A program made the position numbers and the translations under genes. Shown one piece after another: positions 1 through 12,355 of a DNA stretch of 64,000 bases. The stretch covers positions 85,964-149,963 of the forward strand of contig KB722768.1 of assembly GCA_000349905.1 (NCBI GenBank), read 5' to 3'. Origin of the DNA: Volvariella volvacea V23 (lineage: Eukaryota; Basidiomycota; Agaricomycetes; Agaricales; Pluteaceae). The notes under the pieces are model-generated. The model was not told where the DNA came from. It worked only from the letters and a program-made list of their open reading frames with translations, and ran no database searches. Numbering within the stretch: the first letter of the stretch is position 1; each line of letters begins with the position of its first letter.

Positions 1-497
1 GAGTCCATTGCGGTGGCGTATCGCATCGCTCAAGACCGCACGGGATACTGAACGAACCGATGATTGGGTGTAGTGCTACACATGTCAGTTTCGTTTCCTT
101 AGAGTGGGCTGTATTTATAAATGAGTGTTACATTCTGTCTTCTACAGGGAATGCTTCCAATAGCCAATGATGCATTATTAGCTTCTGCGTTGTGTACACA
201 ATTATGCCGGTAACTGATCCAAGAATTTTGATAGGCCTAATAGTCAACGAGCTGCTCAAAGAGGACGGGGAATCCACCTGCATAGGGTAAGCGCCTGGCA
301 CTGAGTACATATAACTGCCAAAAAAGTCAACTCACCTTCCGGAATCTGCCACAAACAAGACTAACTCCTCTCCGTTTTGCTCAGTTCAACTCGAATTCCG
401 AACCAGTCAATTCTCATTTCAGCAGGAACTGCATTCATACCTTTGTCCTGCTTAAACCCGAGTTTGAGAACAATGGAAGCCGAACATCCCCAGAAAG

Positions 498-1019
498 TTG
501 CTTTTCCGAGCCAAGGAAGCACTTCTTCCTCCCTCGAGCCTCGACAATGGACGCGCAGAATCAGAACTTCTGGGCGCTTCAGTGAATTACTTCTCGTACG
601 TCATCGCGCCGCATCGACGTGGCAAGGCACCTCCCAAAATCCGCGAACAATTCAGTCTTTCATCCATCATTCTCGCTCATCATCGTACTCTTGTAGAACC
701 CGCAACACGGACGTTCGCAGGTTCCATGGCATCATATCGTCTTTCCCTCGAATGCGAGTCCACCTTTGCGCTTCGTTCAATGGATGTGCGACCCTACGGC
801 ATGGTCCTTGACATAAAAGGTTGCCTGGGCGTGATTCTCATCGAACCCACAGATAAGCCGATGACGGGAATAGGAGTAGGGGGCCTGATATCGACAGTTC
901 ATGAATCACCTGGGATGTTTATCGAGCTATCGCGGGTACGCTCTCATCGCCCTTCTACCGCCAACATCGGTTTGAATTGCGTCATCCTGCCCCATCGAAC
1001 ATCCTCCACGCCTCAGTGA
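498..1019 (+). CDS. hypothetical ORF, 173 codons
   Basis: An uninterrupted 173-codon frame on the plus strand with no motif I recognise. It shows no signal peptide, membrane segment or low-complexity tract. A 144-codon frame (377-811) overlaps it in another phase, so one of the two is certainly noise. A GTGAGT-like donor directly overlaps its stop at 1016-1021, so it could be an exon of a longer gene or a relic of one. Nothing following it extends it convincingly. Treat it as a weak candidate only. Confidence 0.2.
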   Translation: MLFRAKEALLPPSSLDNGRAESELLGASVNYFSYVIAPHRRGKAPPKIREQFSLSSIILAHHRTLVEPATRTFAGSMASYRLSLECESTFALRSMDVRPYGMVLDIKGCLGVILIEPTDKPMTGIGVGGLISTVHESPGMFIELSRVRSHRPSTANIGLNCVILPHRTSSTPQ

Positions 1020-2432
1020 GTACCTGCTTATGTTCACTATCCAGATAACCCAAAACGTTTATTGCTTACCCAGCCTAATCACCTTAAACTCAAAATGTGA
1101 AAATTTTCACGATACTGATGCCACTTCGGCAAGTCGTCTACTGCCCTGTTCGTCGCATCACATCGGACTCTATTGACTGCTCCCTCCGTAGTAGATGAGC
1201 TGTATGTTGATCAGCCCTCTCGGAGGAGATGTCGTCGTATTCATAATCGCCTTCGCATAGGCCTAGACCATCAAACATGCGCGCTATTGCGTTCTATTTA
1301 CCCTCATACGATCGATGATTCAACCCTCATTCTTCCGTAGGTCTCGTCGCCCAGCTTGTTCTGGGCATCGGTGGGAATACACGGCGGTACAGTGATCGAT
1401 TAATGCGCACCACTCCATTGTACTATTCTCGTGCAAGCAACAGGAAAGACTGCTGGATGCTCTATCACGGCCGTGTCACGTCACCATCAACGAGTTGAAC
1501 ACCTCCCCCTAATTGCGCTCTTGCGTGTCATGTCCTCCTTATATGCGCTCTTTTCATCTCATACACCCTTGATTCCGACTAGGTGATTAGCTTAATCCGC
1601 GTGTCTGTCTACGGGACCAGCGCTCCGGCTCAGACTGAATGCTACATGCCAGGATCGACATTCAAACAATTGAAACGCAACAAATGGATCCCACCTCCTT
1701 TCCGCGATTATACTAGAATTAACCTAAAACAAAGTCAGTTCACGTCGTTCAGGCCACACGCGCTATATCCCATACATGATACATGACTTGTCAGCTAAAC
1801 TAACGATATATATGCTTAGCACTAGCACAGCGCATCGACTCCTGACTTGGGTGGCGCAACTTTGTTGATGAAAGAAGACAGGTTTGCTATTGGTCACTTG
1901 GTGCAACGTAATGTCCGACGCAGATACATATAAATGCAGCAGCGTTAGGCTGCGTCATGTCAGCTGTGATCAAGTGGCATTCGTTGGTCCCTTTGATGTC
2001 GAATGGGAACCGACTGGACCAACCAGGTTGTCACATTCAATTTCTTTATATTCTAGCTGATCGGTGTTTGGAAGGATCGTGCCGGGTGTTTGATAGCTGG
2101 TTGTAGTTTTTTGTAGTTTCTCTCCCGAGCTAAAATGTACGCATAGAGTATATGCAGCTTTTCACACCACTGCCCTCCTATTACTTGCCATAGTGCCTAC
2201 GCATATACTGATTCTTAATTTCTAACTGTATAGGTGAACGTGTCACTGCACCTAATATTAAGCGAATGGAAACTGTGCTCAGGTTCGAGTATGCAATTGT
2301 CCGGATTATTTGGAATTCTTTTATTCTGGGGGACCAGATCTGATATGACGCGTTTCAGTACCGTCTCAATTTAATGGGTATACATCCCATACGCATTGTC
2401 AGTAATGTCCAGTTACATGTAATAGCTCGACC
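1020..2432. other. gene-poor stretch, no supported gene
   Basis: About 1.4 kb of mixed composition with only short scattered frames. I see no family motif, RNA gene or clear repeat. It lies downstream of the minus-strand MYND copy A and probably holds that gene's 3' region plus non-coding DNA. Confidence 0.4.
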
Positions 2433-4585
2433 TCAAAAGGTGTGTTCGCGATCTATAGGACCGTCCAACCATAAAATGTTCCCAGGAGGATTGTCGCAGT
2501 TAAGTATCTTCCTCCAATTAGGGTCGTAGGGAAGCCCCTCAACGAGGTTCTTCGGGATGGGGGCTGGAGGTGCATCAGTAAAAATGAACTAGAGAAAAAT
2601 ACGGGATAGGATAGCACACCACAGCCGAACCAGGTTCTTCTGTTTCCCCTCTCAACATTGGCAACTAAACACATCGCAGGGATGACTTTATCAGAGTCCT
2701 CTCCTCCGATTCTCTCAAACTTTTCAAGTAGGTCATTTACATGCTCCTGGCCCTTCCCTCTATCAAAATCCAGCTCTTCTTCGAGTATAGGCAATACCTC
2801 GTCAACTTTGTATACATTTACGGCGACGATGGTGAACTTGTCTCGTAGATCCTGTGCCGTTGGAGAATGGAGGACGTGGCAGATCATAATGTGAGTCTTC
2901 CCACGAGTTGGGTCCCGATGGAGACCCAAAGCATGAATTGGAGCTCGGTCACAGAAGCACTTGAACCAGTTGATCCAATCCGTGTCGAATATGGCCCGCC
3001 CTGGACTCTGCTCTCTCCTCATTTCTACTTCCTTACGCTCCTTTACCATCTGACTGCACATAAGTAAGTATCAGTAAGATTTAAACGTGTAAGACAAGAA
3101 ATACCGGCAGGCTGGTCTGTATGATAGGGAGACTACTTAGTATCGATTACCTGGTATGAAAGATACGGGACACACTTGTGCGTTTTCCAGTTTTCTACCT
3201 GGCATTTTTTCGAACTGCGCTCAAGGGTAACTAGCTCAATTCCTTAGGGAGATAGAAGAAAATTACTAGAACGCACCAATACCACGCGATCAAACAGCTT
3301 CCACAGCAAAAAAGCTGCACGTCAGGTTCACGCCCACCGCATTGCCTACAAAACCTTGGGGTCATGAGCTTCCGCATTTCAAACCACTTTTCCCCTCCCA
3401 ACTTTGCTAACACGGGATGTACACCAAATTTCGGTTTGATTAGAATTTCTCTCAGCCGTTCATCACTAAATGCGTCTGTGTTGCGCTTCAGGAACGTGAT
3501 AGCCCACGACTCATGCCTGTTAAATTGCATGATTAAGTGAGCCAATATATGGGAGAGTGAAAATATATACTCTTTTCGAATCTGCCTCTCAATACCAAGC
3601 TCTTTGAGGGCCAAAATCAAGCTGATACGAGTTTCAAATGCCCTCGGGATTGACTCGCTGGAGCGAGTCTCGGGCCCTTGGAACCCTTCAAGTGCTTTCT
3701 CGAGTGCAGTCTTCGCCTCGGCCAGGTCATCGTACAGCAATGCTTCTCCGTAAGTTTTAAATATGAAACTAGATATAACAGAATATCAGATGGGAATGAA
3801 GCCTTGAAGGTGAACAAGCTTACGGGTTCTCGATCCAGAGTTTTACACTCGAGTTCTCAGCAGCGTACCGATTCTCCAATGTCTCTATAAATTGCTTGAT
3901 GTACCGAATGGCTTCTACGTGTTTACCAATTTTTGGAAGCCTGTTCACGTAATGTATGTAAAATATAACTCCTCAAAATCAGCGCAGGACTCACATGAGG
4001 AATCGAGCAAGTTTGAACATCATCAGGGAGCGCTAGAGCTGTTATTAGCCACTCACGTGTCATTGTACTCTTTGAATAATCATACCAGGGAGTTTTCAGG
4101 ACTTCTGGGATCAATGAATTCGCCATTAAGTTGAAGAGTCTGCTTTTTCTGGCATAGCCCCTCTAGGAATCTGATTTGCCGCCTTAGAGCCCACATGACA
4201 GGTTCGATTAAATCCTGCGGTGCTAGCCAGGCGGCGAGATAATAAGTTCACTATTACTATCGTTGACTAATTATATGACTCACTATTTTCAACGATATTT
4301 TCACCATATACATACGCGAGCAACGGCTTCAAGGAGGCTTCATCAGATAACGGGAGAAGCTCGTAATCCCATAGGTTTTCTGGAGTGTACGAATGTTGGC
4401 TCTGTTCGGGTTCATTTTTCTTAACTGCATCTAGTACTATTAGCAATAGGAGGGGGTTTGTGGCGATTGAAGTTGGTCGCTATATCTTCTGTATGGTTGG
4501 ACGGGAACAAACCATGTTTGACAGCCTGTCGAACTTCATCGAGAGATGGCAGCCTTGCCTGCTGCTTAGAGTGACTGGAGTTCAT
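2433..4585 (-). CDS. MYND-type zinc-finger protein, copy A (apparently intact)
   Basis: Multi-exon minus-strand gene and the only copy of the local MYND family that I can read without a break. It starts with a short exon ending in LPSLDEVRQAVKHGLF, shared with copies B and I. It continues through a DLIEPVMWALR segment, a short exon with FKLARFLM, a KHVEAIRYIKQF segment and a TPR-like segment (DLAEAKTALEKALEGF). The finger follows: CRQC, then CCGSC, then, across an intron with donor in TATTG|GTGCGT, YCSKKCQVENWKTHK, with the last Cys (PACR) on a further exon. All eight MYND ligands are therefore present. The C-terminal domain runs from DWINWFKCF through RTWFGC to YDPNWRKIL and the stop after DREHTF. 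MYND fingers bind proline-rich peptides in partner proteins, but the role of this fungal subfamily is unknown. Intron positions were placed by comparison with copy I. Confidence 0.6.
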
Positions 4586-5410
4586 ATGAGGAGCTATGTA
4601 CCGAGCGTTATCTCCTAGTAATGAACGTGGTATGGGTATAAAGTAGCGTTGACGAAGGAATGAGGAATGCTGTTAGGCCGTGCGACTTTACTTCGGCTTC
4701 TCCCGTGCGAGTGTCGCCTTGTAGTTTTTCCTGCCGCCTTCCGTGCTGTATGCATACTGTACCTTGAAGCTGAACGCACGGAGTAGAATATGAACAACCA
4801 TTCTAGACCTCAGCCCCACTACTTCAGAGCTCATAAGCGTCATCGTCGCTCAAGCGTTCGCGGACACGGAATACTACTAGCGAGAGGCTCGCTCTTTCAG
4901 CAAGCCCGGTCTTCCAGTTGGGAAAGATATGTCACAGCTGGGGCGTGCAAAGAACAAACACCTTTTCTCATTCTGGTTGCGTCTCATTGCTCTGGTTCTC
5001 ATCGTTCTTGACACCTGTTCACTATTGTCATGAATTGCTCAATATCCCTGTATTATTCCATTTTCTCAGTGCCCTCGTTCCTTCCGCTGCATTTTCTGTC
5101 CTCATTCCCTTTCATCCCCCGTGTAATCTTTGATGCCGTTTTCATTCTTGTGAAGCCTAACCATCTAAACTATATTCACTTCGTACGGGTTGATCTCCGA
5201 TAATAGAAATTATATTTACACGCCTAACTCGCGCCAGCGCACATTATTTGGCAAGCTGGAATTGGGCCAGAAAGTCAAGCTCGAGCGTTCGGAAACTCGT
5301 GGACAGGGGTTGATCCATAATTGCATCATTTGTGCTGTTGATCAGATGAACACGGAAGTTGACTGCAACTGTCGAAATCTCGACATACTACGATACGCAA
5401 GCCTATCAGC
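4586..5410. other. intergenic gap between copies A and B
   Basis: About 0.8 kb upstream of copy A and downstream of copy B. It has a pyrimidine-rich plus-strand patch around 5060-5130. I see no gene; the short frames here match nothing in the neighbouring family. Confidence 0.4.
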
Positions 5411-7030
5411 TCAGAAGGCATGTTCACAGCCCTGGAGACCATCTGTTCACGTCACCTTCTTGGGCGGTTGCGCCCATTGAGCAGCTTTCTTCAGTTAGGG
5501 TTGAAGGGGTATCGTTTCAATGCGTCGGGTGGGAAGGGGACCAGGAGCTAGTCAGCAAGAATAGCAAAGCAGAATGACAGAAGGGATAATGAACGACACC
5601 CACTTTGAATGAATTTAGTTCCCCCTTCACCAACCACAATATAGGCTGCAGGAATGCACCCCTCCATTGTTGCATCGATTTTGCTAAGAAGCGAGTTCAC
5701 GGTGCTACGACCTTCCCCCTCAGAAATCCCATAGGAATTTTCGACAATGGGTATTACGTCGTCAATCTTGTACACGCCAGCTCCCTCCATGGTGAATTTG
5801 TCTTGAAATTTTGTTGCTGTTGGAGTGTAGGCCATATCGTACACCAAGATGTGAGTTCTTCTCCACTCAGTCGTGCTAATACTGGATGCTCCCCGAATTT
5901 TTGTGTAATCCCTATTTCTCGAAGCTGCTTGCTGCTAAACATGTCCGAGTTTATCTTGAGGAATATAATAGATTATGCTTCATGGCTATGGAAGGATATG
6001 ATGAATGGTGCTCGGATACAGGACAAAATCATCCTACTCCTTGCGGGCTGACTCCTCAACTCCGAATTTTTTGAGGACAGTAATCAAGTTGATACAGATT
6101 CCAAATGCACGGGCAACCGCTGGCGCATTACCAATAGTGCAAGGGCCGGGAGCCTCATAACCTTCAAGAGCTTTCTCGAGCAAAGCTTTTGCTTCAGCCA
6201 AATCGCCGTGCATCGATGCGCAATCGTACAGTGCATATACCACCTATACGTAAAATCTGAGGTGCAAATTCGCATTTTGGAGCATCAGAACTTACGGGTG
6301 TTTGAGTCAGAGCTTTATTTTCGAGCCGGTGCATTGGTCCTGTGTTACCCCCAGTGACCCAATGCTATCCTTAATATATGGAAGGGTTTCTATATGCCTA
6401 CCTATATTCGGTTTTCTGTTGTAGGCAAGATTATGACAGATAACTAAATCGAGCTAAGGGAACTTGGAGGGACTTACGTCAAGAGCTGGGATACCCTGAA
6501 TGTTATCTCGAAGCGCTAGTTCTTCCATGTCAGCCCGCATCCATGACGAGTTCTAGCTGAACTGACCCTGATATTCTCTTCAAGGTCAATTGGCTGGGTG
6601 ATTTGCAAGCTACTATGGAGCATCCGTAGCGCCCAAATCGTTGGCTCGAATAAATCATCTGGGACTAATCAGATCGTGGTGTAAGTGATGACCGGATCGT
6701 CAGATAGACCCACTAGCTCACTGCTATAAACACGGAAATAGTACGCAAACACGAAGAGTGCATTATATTGGCCATCGTTCTTCAGGGCATTGGGAACTCG
6801 GTCACAACCATGGAAGATGTCCTGCGTAGACGAGCATTTGTCCCGCGGGCGTGTATTTCGTGTGATTACATCTGATACTGAAGGCAATACGAGAAGGGGG
6901 GTAAACGCGTTACCTCTCGCACGAAGTTGGACATGAACACACCGTGCTTGACAACGCGTCGAATTTCATTCACGGATGGCAATTCATCAGCTGCAGGCAA
7001 TCTGTAGACTTCGAAACTGGCCAACTCCAT
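5411..7030 (-). pseudogene. MYND-family copy B, finger deleted, several stops
   Basis: The order of the family is kept but the gene is broken. The first exon (ATG at 7030) has LPSVNEIRRVVKHGVF. Next come VPDDLFEPTIWALR, the RHIETLPYIKDS segment and the TPR-like DLAEAKALLEKALEGY. The reading then runs from KFGEHPVLARLSG directly into THILVYDMAYTPT of the C-terminal domain in another frame, near 5850-5870. The whole CxxC...H MYND finger and the start of the C-terminal domain are missing. In-frame TGA codons stand where copy A has Trp: in KLW near 6317 and in NPNW near 5496. A frameshift separates NPN from the terminal EHAF and stop at 5411. An in-frame upstream ATG at 7174 exists, but 7030 matches the family start. 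Confidence 0.72.
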
Positions 7031-7510
7031 TTTCGAGACAAGACGTATAACTTTAAGAGTTAATAGCAGTGGTGATTGTCCAGGATTGTTGCAATTGTGT
7101 GGACAAAAGTGAGAAGCAATGCGTTCGAACCCACCTTTGTATCGCGTGACCTTGATACCTAGAGTGTCGGCCATTTCCGTACAATGGTTGAGTCCTTTAC
7201 AAATTTACATAGCTACCAATTACCGAAATACGACCTCGGGGTGTTACAGAAAATCTTCAAGGAAAATTGGCTAACATAAAAATATGCCAATCCAAGGTAA
7301 CATGATCACGAATATAAAGCAACAAGCAAAAAAAGCATGCCGTGTACGGGGATACAACCAATATGGATCGTGTCACGTAATCATATTCGTCGAGTGCTGC
7401 AAACGAAATTGGAAGTAATACTTGAAAGGACAAGGCATTAGTACTCCCAAATTGACCATTACGATGCATAGATCCTACCTGTGTTAGCATTTATGCGTGA
7501 TAAACCAGCT

Positions 7511-8039
7511 TCAAAAGATATGTTTGCTATCGTGGGGACTATTCAAGGAACCAATATATTTTGGAGGGTGATGCGAATTGAGTGACCTCCTCCAATCAGG
7601 CTCATAAGGGTACTGTTCTAGTGCTCTCCGTGGAATAAAACTTGAGGCACATTTAGAAATAGGCGACGCATTAAAAGGAATAGCGCACCACAGCCAAAAT
7701 AGGTCAATATACTTGTCCCTTGATTGAACACCAAATGAAGCACGGCAATGGCGTCAAAGTCACTTTTTTGCACTTCCGAATAAGCTCCTTTATATGGCCA
7801 TTTCGCTTCCCGCTACACAGCCCTAGCACTTCCTCGACGGAATGCAGCATATCTTGAGTACCCTCGCGCCGGTAATGATAAACTCGCCTTCTACGTCTTT
7901 CAGTTCTGGTAGATGGATGACGCGGTGGACCAGTTACCCCCGGATTGGCGTCGAGATGGAGACTTAAAGCGTGTATTAGGGCGATATTGTCATTGTGACG
8001 CGTTTGCTTTGGTATACGGTGCTCCGTGAGAAACTCCAT
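7511..8039 (-). pseudogene. MYND-family copy C, C-terminal remnant
   Basis: Only the C-terminal domain survives. IHALSLHLD near 7970 corresponds to IHALGLHRD of copy A. A damaged middle follows, then WCAIPF-like and YPYEPDWRRSLNSHHPP near 7600, ending in SKHIF and a stop where the family has DREHTF. There is no zinc finger and no N-terminal half upstream. This is a truncated relic, not a working gene. Confidence 0.6.
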
Positions 8040-9144
8040 TCAGCGTTATAATTTACGTACTGGTGTACCGACGAGGTGTGGTGAAGGAACAGGGAAGGCT
8101 GACCCCGAATGTCGTAATGGTAGCATTAGATCCTACTGCACAATTTGTCAACATCTTCATTCATATATCAGCTCAGCCTTGGAAGATATGTCCACAACCA
8201 AGAAAACACTCACCTACACGACCCCTTTCGGTGGTTGACAGTATCGTCCTGTCACAGTGTCAGGATCACAGGAGTACCACAACATCACCTCCCAAAGGAG
8301 AGCGGACAAGGTTCAAAGCAAGGAGCGGAGAGCGATGGTATATGTGAAGCGAGCGAGTGGCTGGCAGGGGTCCTTGTCGCTGTAGTGGTAGCAGACGAGT
8401 TGGTGTGGCGCCGTGTGAATTTTGCACTTGCCGACGCCGGCTATTCCCGTCAAAAGACCGGGGCACGTGCTCGAAGCCCATTAGACTTTGTCAATCCCAA
8501 CAAAGGCAGAGCTTTGACCGCACCCTAGAAGGGCAGATTCTTCCTGCCTCCTAACAGGAGGTAAGTATTACGGCAAAATACTGACGTACCTACTTCACTG
8601 ACCATCCTGAGACAGATATTTGTCGTCAGGCCGTGCTAGATACCCTTTTGTTGTATGGAAATGCAGTGGGGGTCACCTACATTTCCTTACGACAAACGGC
8701 ATCAGAGTTGTGTTGGTTTTCTGTGAGCGAGATTACGCCACCTTCGACGGTGGCGCTCTCAGAACAACCGTCTATTCAGAAGCACGAAACATCTCGGCAA
8801 CGGCATATGAACTCGTAGTCATGTAGCTTGCAACAAGGATTTGCACAGCTTGTTTCTTGCACTTGCACGGTCGGTATCATGGACCGCTACATCTACGTAA
8901 CCTCTCTCCCTGAGTGGGAGCTGCGACTAGAAGCCCTTGCGCTCCATCCCCGTGCCCGATGAGCGCAGGGTCATCTGCACACGAGTTTGAGCTACGCCCA
9001 TACATTTCTTATCCAGGAGCCGAAACAGATGATTCCATGTCATCCGTCAAAGACCCCACCGATCGTCTCAACGTAATCGAGAATAGCACAGACCCTTGTA
9101 CCGGCGATAGTGGAGCGCTGAACCGCTGCACATCCGAACAGCAG
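8040..9144. other. gap upstream of the amylase
   Basis: About 1.1 kb between the copy C remnant and the amylase promoter. Overlapping short plus-strand frames (8145-8528 and others) show no family motif. The frame at 8914 merely runs in phase into the amylase start and includes its likely 5' UTR. No gene is supported. Confidence 0.35.
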
Positions 9145-9150
9145 TATAAG
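9145..9150 (+). promoter_or_regulatory. possible TATA box of the amylase
   Basis: TATAAG lies about 60 nt before the amylase ATG. Position and sequence fit a TATA element, but such short matches also occur by chance. Confidence 0.35.
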
Positions 9151-9207
9151 AAGACTCTAGGTCAAACCACATCCTTCAGCTCATTCGAAGCCCTCCCTTC
9201 CCGAGCC

Positions 9208-11419
9208 ATGAAGAAAGCCATAAGCGCATTTCTATCCCTCTTACCGCTCGCATTCGCCCTTCCGTCCCCACGAGATGCAACGAACAGGGAGTATGCTCGC
9301 AGTCCCAGTGGCTCGAAGAAGGTTATCGTTCAGATGTTCGAGTGGAACTGGGACAGCATTGCCGCTGAGTGCACCAGTTTCCTTGGCCCCGCTGGCTATG
9401 GCTATGTGCAAGGTACAATGTCGTCATCGCCGCATGTTGATTTTGCGCGCTCACTCGGGCAACGTTAACCGTGATACCTAGTCAGCCCACCTCAAGAACA
9501 TATTACGGGTCCCCAATGGTGGACGGACTACCAACCCGTTTCGTACACTTTGACTTCGAAACGCGGTAATCGCAGTCAATTCGCCAAGTGAGAGGAACGT
9601 TCGTCGCCTTTGTCTTCACGTGCTGATTAGGTCGGAAAATGGCAGCATGATTGACGCCTGTCACAGTGCTGAAGTCGGCGTTATTGTGGGTAGGTAATAA
9701 TGGTAGTGTGCTGTGGGTTTGCTCATAAGGGTTTTTATAGACACAATCTGGAACCACATGGCTGGAATAGAAAACGGTACTGGAACTGCTGGAAGCTCCT
9801 TCACGCATTACGATTACCCTAGGATCTACCAAAATCAAGTGAGCTATTCAACATGCATTCGCATTCCTTTTCCAACAACTCGATAGGACTTCCATCACTG
9901 TGGACTCACACCGGGAGATGAACTCGTCGACTTTGATGACCGGCAACAAGTCCAAACCTGTGAACTTCTAAACCTTGCTGAGTACGTATGCAGCGCTAAT
10001 CGGAAGGACGAAGGATCTGTTGACCCTTGTATCAGCCTTGCAACAGAGACCGAACACGTGCGGTCGCGATTAGCAGAGTACGGCAATGATCTACTATCCC
10101 TGGGTGCTGATGGCTTCAGACTGGATGCAGCAAAACGTAAAGTCTTATTATTTACACTAATGTTGACCACTTCTGACTTGAGACCTGCGTATTAGATATT
10201 GCTGCAGATGATATCGCCAACATCCTCAGTCGTCTTTCAAGAACTCCGTATATTACACAAGAAGTTGTTTTTGGAGAAGGTGAACCGGTCACGCCCTCCG
10301 AATATGTTGGGAATGGTACGTCTGCAAGGCTCTCTTACTCTGATTGCATAGGTTCATGTTGTGTTGTGGTAATAGGGGACGTCCAAGAGTAAGTTCACAA
10401 ACATGTTGGAGCATATATATCCCTAACTGGTGCCTTCGTTGATAGATTTCGTTACACAACCGCTCTTCTCGATGCCTTCCAGGATGAGGGTATCTCCAGT
10501 CTTCATAACCTTGAAGATCAAGGTAGGCCCAAATCATTTATAGATTGCATCATCGTATCATAGATTGAACAAATGAAAGGGTGGATCCCCGGTGGACAGG
10601 CCACCGTTTTTGTAGCAAATCACGATACCGAACGCGTGCGTACAGCATAATGCACCCCTCCGTCGAATCTAACGCATTAAATGTAATAACAGAGCGCAAC
10701 ATCTTTGAACCATAGCTCACCTTCAAACACGTATATCACGGCGCATGTTTTTTCACTTGCTCATCCGTACGGAACGCCCTCAGTTCTCTCAAGCTACTCT
10801 TTCTCAGATGTCGCTGATGGGTCCCCAAATAATGGTAATGCTATAGGACTGAATATACGCGCCTTTTTTTCTCATACAGCTCACCAGGACATGGGACTTG
10901 TACAGCCACGGGCGGTAGCGGCGGCTGGCTATGCCAACATCGCCATCCCACCATCAGTGGCATGGTTGGCTTCAGAAACAACGCCGGTACAGCTGGCATC
11001 ACGGACTGGGTTTCTCCAGAATCACAAAGAATTGCATTCGGGCGGGGTTCGTGTTTATTTCTAAGTTTGTACACATACGCTCGTGCTGATTTTGAACATT
11101 ATCAAAAGGTTCGGCTGGATACGTCGCTATAAATAATATGGATACGCCTTGGACTGCGACGTTTTCTACTTCTTTGCCAGATGGAGGGTATTGTGATGTC
11201 ATTACTGGTGCTCCTTCGTCTGGGTCTTGCAGCGGCGAAAGGTACGTCGATTCTGTGGTCTAAATCATCACACGCTTAAGCACGTCATGTAGTGTAACCG
11301 TCTCTGGTGGGTCGTTTACAGTGACGGTAGCGGCACGCAGTGCAGTTGCAATTCACACCGGTGCGCGGAGTAGCAGTGGAGGTCATCTGAACATTGCTGT
11401 GGGGGTTCAGTTAAGGTGA
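9208..11419 (+). CDS. secreted GH13 alpha-amylase
   Basis: Endo-hydrolysis of alpha-1,4 bonds in starch and glycogen, outside the cell. The start is the ATG of a clear signal peptide ([19 protein letters not shown]). About 14 exons with short introns join in consistent phase. Visible family blocks in order: [62 protein letters not shown] (nucleophile Asp), YITQEV (acid/base Glu), VANHDTER (third catalytic Asp), [15 protein letters not shown] and a C-terminal beta-sandwich ending in VGVQLR. All three catalytic carboxylates are present. The FEWNW and VSPPQEHI blocks resemble the animal/Streptomyces-like GH13 subfamilies more than Aspergillus TAKA-amylase. No starch-binding CBM20 follows. A 13-nt exon at 10376-10388 carries GDVQE. 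The gene reads as intact although it sits between decayed MYND copies. Confidence 0.93.
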
Positions 11420-12355
11420 ATGATAGGATAGGAATGGTTGGTGGTCACGGACTTTCTACGAACTTTTTTTTTCCATGCTAGTAGATGACGGACACAGACT
11501 TTTATGCTAGAAATAGGACTATATAATATTGCCTAGCGACTACGAGATACAAGTAGAGGACTTTCAAATGACATTATATCTACGAACGAGAAGGAAAGGA
11601 AGAACTTGCCTCTTGTCTGGCTTTCTGGCCTGTAGCAATCCCGTCGGCTGTCGTGGCAAGATGAGTTAGGTTTTTCGCTCTAATTTCAACTCTGGCGGGA
11701 ATGGCGTCGGTGATTGCGATGGAGTAACCAATAGAATAGAAGATATTGTGACTGTGTGAGAGCGGTTTGCTTAACTGTAAAGAGATGGATGGGATGCGAT
11801 TTCGTCGATGAGGACACGACAAGCAAAGCTGGGCGTATGCACGAGTACTTGGAGCCTTTTATCCGCCTCGATTCTGACAGCAACAATTCCATCTTCTGTA
11901 CCGTCAGTAACAATTTTCCTTAAATATTAATTTTGCATTTCCACCAAGTACGACCGCTCGGAGAAATGGAAAACATGGATTCTGTGATGCATGGTAAATG
12001 TAGCCGAGCACTCAAACTGAGTGTGATCGAATATTGAGAACTTGACTGTTTCCGCACGACATATTTTTCGTGAAATACAAAATTTTGCACGTTGTTGCAA
12101 AAGCCAGCATACCACAACATCACTTGTTCTACGACGCCGTATGCTCCACACACTCTTTAAATTTGAGTGTGACAGTGATCCTGCCTTGTACCTTGTTGGT
12201 GTTGGATCATGCACAAGATGTAACACACAAATCAGTATATTTCGGATGTCTGCATTGGTACTATGGTCCGTATAGCAGAGAAGCAAGAGTAATGTTTGAT
12301 TTGGATATATAGGCAATAAATATTTGAAACCACAATTTACGACTCGACGGTAACT
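11420..12355. other. intergenic gap, convergent 3' ends
   Basis: About 0.9 kb between the convergent amylase and oxalate decarboxylase genes. It should hold both 3' UTRs. Short frames occur on both strands (for example 11927-12316 minus), none with a recognisable motif. Confidence 0.4.

Noticed and set aside
8914..9207. In-frame N-terminal extension of the amylase
   Set aside because: The signal peptide begins at the ATG at 9208, and the upstream part has a TATA-like element and no family match. It is read-through of the 5' region.
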